A DNA stretch of 64,000 nt. Origin: Micromonospora phytophila (GTDB lineage: Bacteria; Actinomycetota; Actinomycetes; Mycobacteriales; Micromonosporaceae). Where the stretch lies: the NCBI RefSeq assembly GCF_023656545.1, contig NZ_JAMOKF010000001.1, positions 1 through 64,000 on the forward strand, written 5' to 3'. Positions 60,463 through 64,000 of the stretch are shown here, piece by piece. Made by a program: the position numbers and the translations under genes. The stretch's first letter is position 1. Each line of letters begins with the position of its first letter. Under the pieces are notes generated by a model. The model was not told where the DNA came from. It did not search any database and saw only the letters and a program-made list of their open reading frames with translations.

Positions 60463-63273
60463 ATGACGGGTCCTGACGCCACCTGGGGTGGCGCCGGCAG
60501 CCGACTCGTCGGGCGCGACTCCGACGTCGCATCCCTTCATGCGTTCGTCGACCGGGCCGTCTCCACAGGCGGCGCCCTCGTGCTGACGGGGGAGGCCGGG
60601 GTGGGTAAGACAGCGTTGCTGGAGTCGGCTTCCCAGCACGCGGCGGGAACCGGTACGAGAGTGTTGAAGGCGGCCGGGGCACAGTTCGAGGCCGATCTGA
60701 GCTACGCAGGGCTCAACCAACTCCTGTACCCCCTGCTCGACGACATCAACCGGCTCGCCGCCGCGCACTGTCAGGCCCTGACCGTGGCCCTGGGTCTGAG
60801 CGGCGGATCACCCCCGGAGCACCTGACGCTGTCGAGAGCCGTGCTGGACCTGCTGCACCAGGCGGCCGGCGAGCGCGGACTGCTGATCGTGGTCGACGAT
60901 CTTCCCTGGATCGACCGGGCGAGCTCGGTCACCCTTGCGTCCATCGCTCACCGGCTGGCCGGCAGCCGGATCGCATTCGTCGCTGCGCTCCGCTCCGGCG
61001 AGGAAGGGTTCTTCGATCGAACCGGCATTGACGAGTACGAGGTCGATCCACTGGACAACGCCGCATCAGCCGCCCTGCTGACGGATCGGTTTCCCGCGCT
61101 GGCCGCCCCCGTTCGGCGACGCCTGGTAGCTGAGGCTCAGGGAAATCCGCTGGCCCTGCTGGAGCTACCGGGATCGCTCACCGACCCGCAGCGCACCATG
61201 CAGGCTCGGTTGCCGTCGCTACTGCCCTTGAGCCGCCGGCTCCAGAACATGTTCGCCGCCAGGATCGCGGGCCTCCCAGCGCCGACCCGCCGCCTGCTGC
61301 TGACCGCCGTGCTCGATGGGACAGGAGATTTGGGCGTACTGCGCGGCGCTGCTGTCGGGCGCCTGTCGACGAATCTCGCGCCTGCCGAAGGGGCTCGGCT
61401 GGTGCAGGTGGACCGCGCTGAGGATCGGCTGCTGTTCCGTCATCCGTTGATGCGGTCCGCTGTCGTTCAGCTTGCGATGAGCGAGGAGCGTCGAGAGACG
61501 CACCGGTGGCTTGCAGGCCACTACCGGGACCAACCCGACCGGCGGGCGTGGCATCTGGTGGAAGCTGTGGTGAAGCCGGACCCGGAGGTCGCTTCAGTCC
61601 TGGAAGGAGTCGCAGACGCGGCTCTCCAGCGTGGCGATGCGGTAGGGGCGGTCACCGCCATGCTCCGCGCCGTCGAAGTGAGTCCTCGTGGTCGCGAGCG
61701 GAGCCGCCGGACGGCCGAGGCCGCGTATCTCGGGGCGAATATCACGGGTGATCTGCATCGGGTCACCCAACTACTCGACGAGATTCGTCGAACCGACCCG
61801 GGGCGCGCGGCGTCCCTGGCCGCGGCGGTCGCGGGCTCGTCGCTACTGCTGAACGGCGACGGCGACGTCGACACGGCGCACCGGATGCTCGTCAGCGCCT
61901 TGGAGATGGAAAGCGACATAGATCTGGCTGAAGAGAAGAATCTCGCCGAGGCGTTGCACATGCTTCTCCTGGTCTGCCTGTTCGGCGGCCGGCCGGACTT
62001 GTACGCGCCGTTCGACGCTGTGATCCGCCGACTCGGCTCCCGGACCCCCGAACTTCTCTGGATCACCAGCAAGACCCTCGCCGACCCGGCTCGTACCGCA
62101 CCGGAAGCCCTTGACCGGCTCGACGCCGTGCTGTCCGGCGTCGACAGCGAGGTGAACCCGAGCCGGATCGTCCGGATCGGCATTGCCTGCGCCTATGTCG
62201 ACCGGCTGGCCTCATGCCGCCCCGCGTTGTGGCGAGTGGTGGACAGCGGACGTACCGGTGGTGCCGTTGCCTCGGCGATCGAGGCATTGTTCCTGCTCAG
62301 CAACGACGGCTTCTTCGCGGGGGACTGGGACCGGACCCTTGCCGCGACCGAGGAAGGGCTCAAACTGTGTGACGACCACGGCTATCGGGTGCTGACCTGG
62401 CCCGGGGTTTTCCTGCGAGGGCTCATCCATGCTGCTCGAGGGCGGACGGACGTAGCGTCGTCGCTGGCCGACCAAATGACTGGATGGGCCACCCCCAGGG
62501 GCGTTGCCCTGGTGCAGTGCTATGCCGCTCACGTGCGGGCGTTGGCGGCGTTCGGCGAAGGGGACGTTGAGGCCGCATACCAGTACGCGGCTGCGGTCAG
62601 CCCCGCAGGAGTCCTGGCCTCCCACAGCGCCCACGCGATGTGGCTCGTCCTAGACCTGACCGAGGCTGCTGCCCGGACGAACCGGCGCCGCGAGGCCGCA
62701 GCGCATGCCGCCGCGGCACGGCAGGCGGGAATCGCCGCCATCTCCCCACGTTTGGCGCTGCTCGTGGCCGCCGCCTCGGCTGTCGTCGCTCCCGCCGGCC
62801 GGGACGTCGAGCTCTTCGAGGAGGCGCTCTCGGTGCCGGGTACGCAGCGCTGGCCCTTCGACCTGGCCCGGGTCCACCTGATCTACGGGGAACGTCTCCG
62901 TCGGATCAAGGCCACCACAGAAAGCCGACGGCATCTCACCCAGGCGCGCGAGACCTTCCAGCGGCTGGGGGCCGTCCCGTGGGTCGAGCGGGCCAGCGCC
63001 GAACTGCGAGCAACAGGCATCGCCATCCCCAAAGGTGGCGCCACACATCTCGCAGTGCTTACGCCCCAGCAACAGCAAATCGCCCTGCTGGCCGCGCAGG
63101 GCATGACGAACAAACAGATCGGCGCTCGGCTCGCTCTCTCCCCGCGTACCGTAGCCACCCATCTGTACCAGCTGTTCCCCAAGCTGGGCGTCACGTCACG
63201 CGCCGGCCTGCGGGACGCCCTCACCCAGCTGTCGGCGACAGAGATCGGCGATCCACCGCGGCAGGACGAATAG
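60463..63273 (+). CDS. LAL-type LuxR-family regulator, 936 aa, paralogue of the preceding one
   Basis: Domain order and many blocks repeat the upstream gene. Walker A is TGEAGVGKTALL and Walker B LLIVVDDLPWIDRA; the two share the FEADLSYAGL/FESEMSYTGL and QGNPLALLELP/EGNPLALLELP blocks. The HTH is LTPQQQQIALLAAQGMTNKQ, IGARLALSPRTVATHLYQLF and PKLGVTSRAGL. ATG at 60463 has AGGAGAGG upstream; GTG at 60445 or 60460 are less likely. The pair looks like a local duplication. It may be cotranscribed with the first gene or act on the hydrolase gene downstream. Confidence 0.9.
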   Translation: MTGPDATWGGAGSRLVGRDSDVASLHAFVDRAVSTGGALVLTGEAGVGKTALLESASQHAAGTGTRVLKAAGAQFEADLSYAGLNQLLYPLLDDINRLAAAHCQALTVALGLSGGSPPEHLTLSRAVLDLLHQAAGERGLLIVVDDLPWIDRASSVTLASIAHRLAGSRIAFVAALRSGEEGFFDRTGIDEYEVDPLDNAASAALLTDRFPALAAPVRRRLVAEAQGNPLALLELPGSLTDPQRTMQARLPSLLPLSRRLQNMFAARIAGLPAPTRRLLLTAVLDGTGDLGVLRGAAVGRLSTNLAPAEGARLVQVDRAEDRLLFRHPLMRSAVVQLAMSEERRETHRWLAGHYRDQPDRRAWHLVEAVVKPDPEVASVLEGVADAALQRGDAVGAVTAMLRAVEVSPRGRERSRRTAEAAYLGANITGDLHRVTQLLDEIRRTDPGRAASLAAAVAGSSLLLNGDGDVDTAHRMLVSALEMESDIDLAEEKNLAEALHMLLLVCLFGGRPDLYAPFDAVIRRLGSRTPELLWITSKTLADPARTAPEALDRLDAVLSGVDSEVNPSRIVRIGIACAYVDRLASCRPALWRVVDSGRTGGAVASAIEALFLLSNDGFFAGDWDRTLAATEEGLKLCDDHGYRVLTWPGVFLRGLIHAARGRTDVASSLADQMTGWATPRGVALVQCYAAHVRALAAFGEGDVEAAYQYAAAVSPAGVLASHSAHAMWLVLDLTEAAARTNRRREAAAHAAAARQAGIAAISPRLALLVAAASAVVAPAGRDVELFEEALSVPGTQRWPFDLARVHLIYGERLRRIKATTESRRHLTQARETFQRLGAVPWVERASAELRATGIAIPKGGATHLAVLTPQQQQIALLAAQGMTNKQIGARLALSPRTVATHLYQLFPKLGVTSRAGLRDALTQLSATEIGDPPRQDE

Positions 63274-63539
63274 GCGGCCGGGCGCAGACGGCCCAGGCGG
63301 GGCCATAGGTAGAACAGGTAACGAAGGTCGTTCGGTGTAGGGCCGGGAAGAGCAGGCATTCACCCCGCAGTCCTCAGCTGAGGGGCCGGGCATGCGTAGG
63401 CGTGAGGCGTGCCGCGGGCAGGAAGGGGCCCGCCCAAGGCCTTCCCAAAGGCAAGTCAAATGACTGAATCGGCCATCACCACGCCGCCCTACTGTCGTAG
63501 ACGCGCCGAACGGTGGCGCTCAGAAACAGGAGGAACACA

Positions 63540-64000
63540 ATGAGTGCAGATTCGACGACGAAGAACGTCGTCCTCGTGCACGGCGGCTTCGTCGATGGCT
63601 CCGGCTGGCAGGGCGTGTACGACCAGCTCACCAACGACGGCTTCAACGTCACCATCGTTCAGAACCCGACCCTCTCGTTTGAGGGGGACGTGGCCGCCAC
63701 CCGCTGGGTCCTGGACGGCCAGGATGGCCCGGTCGTCCTCGTTGGCCACTCCTACGGCGGCGTCGTCATCAGCGAGGCAGGGAACCACCCCAACGTGGCC
63801 GCGCTGGTCTACATCGCGGCGTTCGCTCCCGACCAGGGGGAGTCGGTCCAGACCCTCATCGCCAACCCGCCGCCCGGCGCGCCGGTGCCGCCGATCCTGC
63901 CGCCCCGGGACGGCTTCCTGCTGCTCGACCGGGAGCAGTTCGCCGGATCCTTCGCCGCCGACCTGCCCGCGCAGCAGGCCGCCTTCATGGCTGACTCGCA
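63540..64000 (+). CDS. Alpha/beta hydrolase (salicylate-esterase-like), N-terminal part, cut by the window end
   Basis: ATG at 63540 follows ACAGGAGGAAC. The product begins with the oxyanion loop NVVLVHGGFVDGSGW and the nucleophile elbow VVLVGHSYGGVVISEA (S71), then ALVYIAAFAPDQGES. These blocks are typical of the small esterase group related to plant salicylate-binding esterases. The acid and base residues lie beyond the window. It is a plausible target of the LAL regulators encoded just upstream. Confidence 0.88.
   Translation, partial: MSADSTTKNVVLVHGGFVDGSGWQGVYDQLTNDGFNVTIVQNPTLSFEGDVAATRWVLDGQDGPVVLVGHSYGGVVISEAGNHPNVAALVYIAAFAPDQGESVQTLIANPPPGAPVPPILPPRDGFLLLDREQFAGSFAADLPAQQAAFMADS

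Noticed and set aside
27387-64000. A secondary-metabolite cluster suggested by P450, LAL regulators, hydrolases and an NAT
   Set aside because: There is no PKS, NRPS, terpene or RiPP core enzyme, and the genes are scattered in unrelated units; the N-acetyltransferase is of the arylamine type without an amide-synthase context.

Overview
This is 64 kb of very GC-rich, densely coded DNA from an actinomycete. The pointers are many GTG starts and one TTG start, an F420-type oxidoreductase, mycothiol-type enzymes, large LuxR (LAL) regulators, several TetR repressors, and a replication-relaxation gene of the kind carried by actinobacterial integrative elements. A Micromonosporaceae-like host is plausible but is inference. 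No rRNA, tRNA or CRISPR array was recognised.

Layout. 1-9.9 kb holds orphan conserved genes: a possible DraG tail, an Imm21-like protein, a DUF4253 protein, a DUF1152 protein, an alpha/beta hydrolase that has lost its catalytic Ser and His, two frameshifted genes and an HNH-like protein. 10.2-21.1 kb is a pyrimidine/hydantoin and beta-amino-acid catabolic locus. On the minus strand it has an NCS1 permease, a beta-ureidopropionase-type nitrilase, dihydropyrimidinase and an F420-type LLM oxidoreductase. A PucR regulator sits at the divergence point, and a class III aminotransferase plus an acylating semialdehyde dehydrogenase run the other way. A TnpB-only insertion sequence splits the permease-nitrilase junction; removing it in silico restores an ATGA overlap. 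21.1-23.8 kb holds the most unusual genes: a 5'-truncated STAND/NACHT-like protein with HEAT-like repeats fused to an orotidine-decarboxylase-like (HUMPS) TIM barrel with an altered catalytic motif, coupled to a GNAT gene. 23.9-27.4 kb is a decayed mobile element with a 36-bp perfect palindrome.

27.4-30.7 kb carries a P450/alpha-beta hydrolase pair and a mycothiol-type isomerase. 30.8-44.6 kb appears to be one regulon. Three nearly identical TetR-type operators (TACCGAC-YR-GTCGGTA) precede an NADP oxidoreductase/SDR pair, a molybdopterin oxidoreductase plus tetR pair, and the divergent acyl-CoA carboxyltransferase and acyl-CoA ligase genes; a complete Liv-type ABC importer follows. Together these suggest import, CoA activation and oxidation of an unknown carboxylate. 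44.6-50.9 kb is a patchwork: a LysR remnant, a TetR gene, a secreted protein with the copper-ligand pattern of PHM/DBM monooxygenases, a multi-pass membrane protein and small genes. 51-57.5 kb contains an arylamine N-acetyltransferase, a DinB protein next to a broken IS5-family element, a RidA protein, and a divergent pair built around an uncharacterised GSSDG protein and an alpha/beta hydrolase. The window ends with two tandem paralogous LAL regulators and the start of another alpha/beta hydrolase.

At least five genes look whole apart from a frame change, and a sixth shows two. Some may be assembly errors rather than pseudogenes. All functional assignments were made by reading motifs and family patterns; no database search was run.
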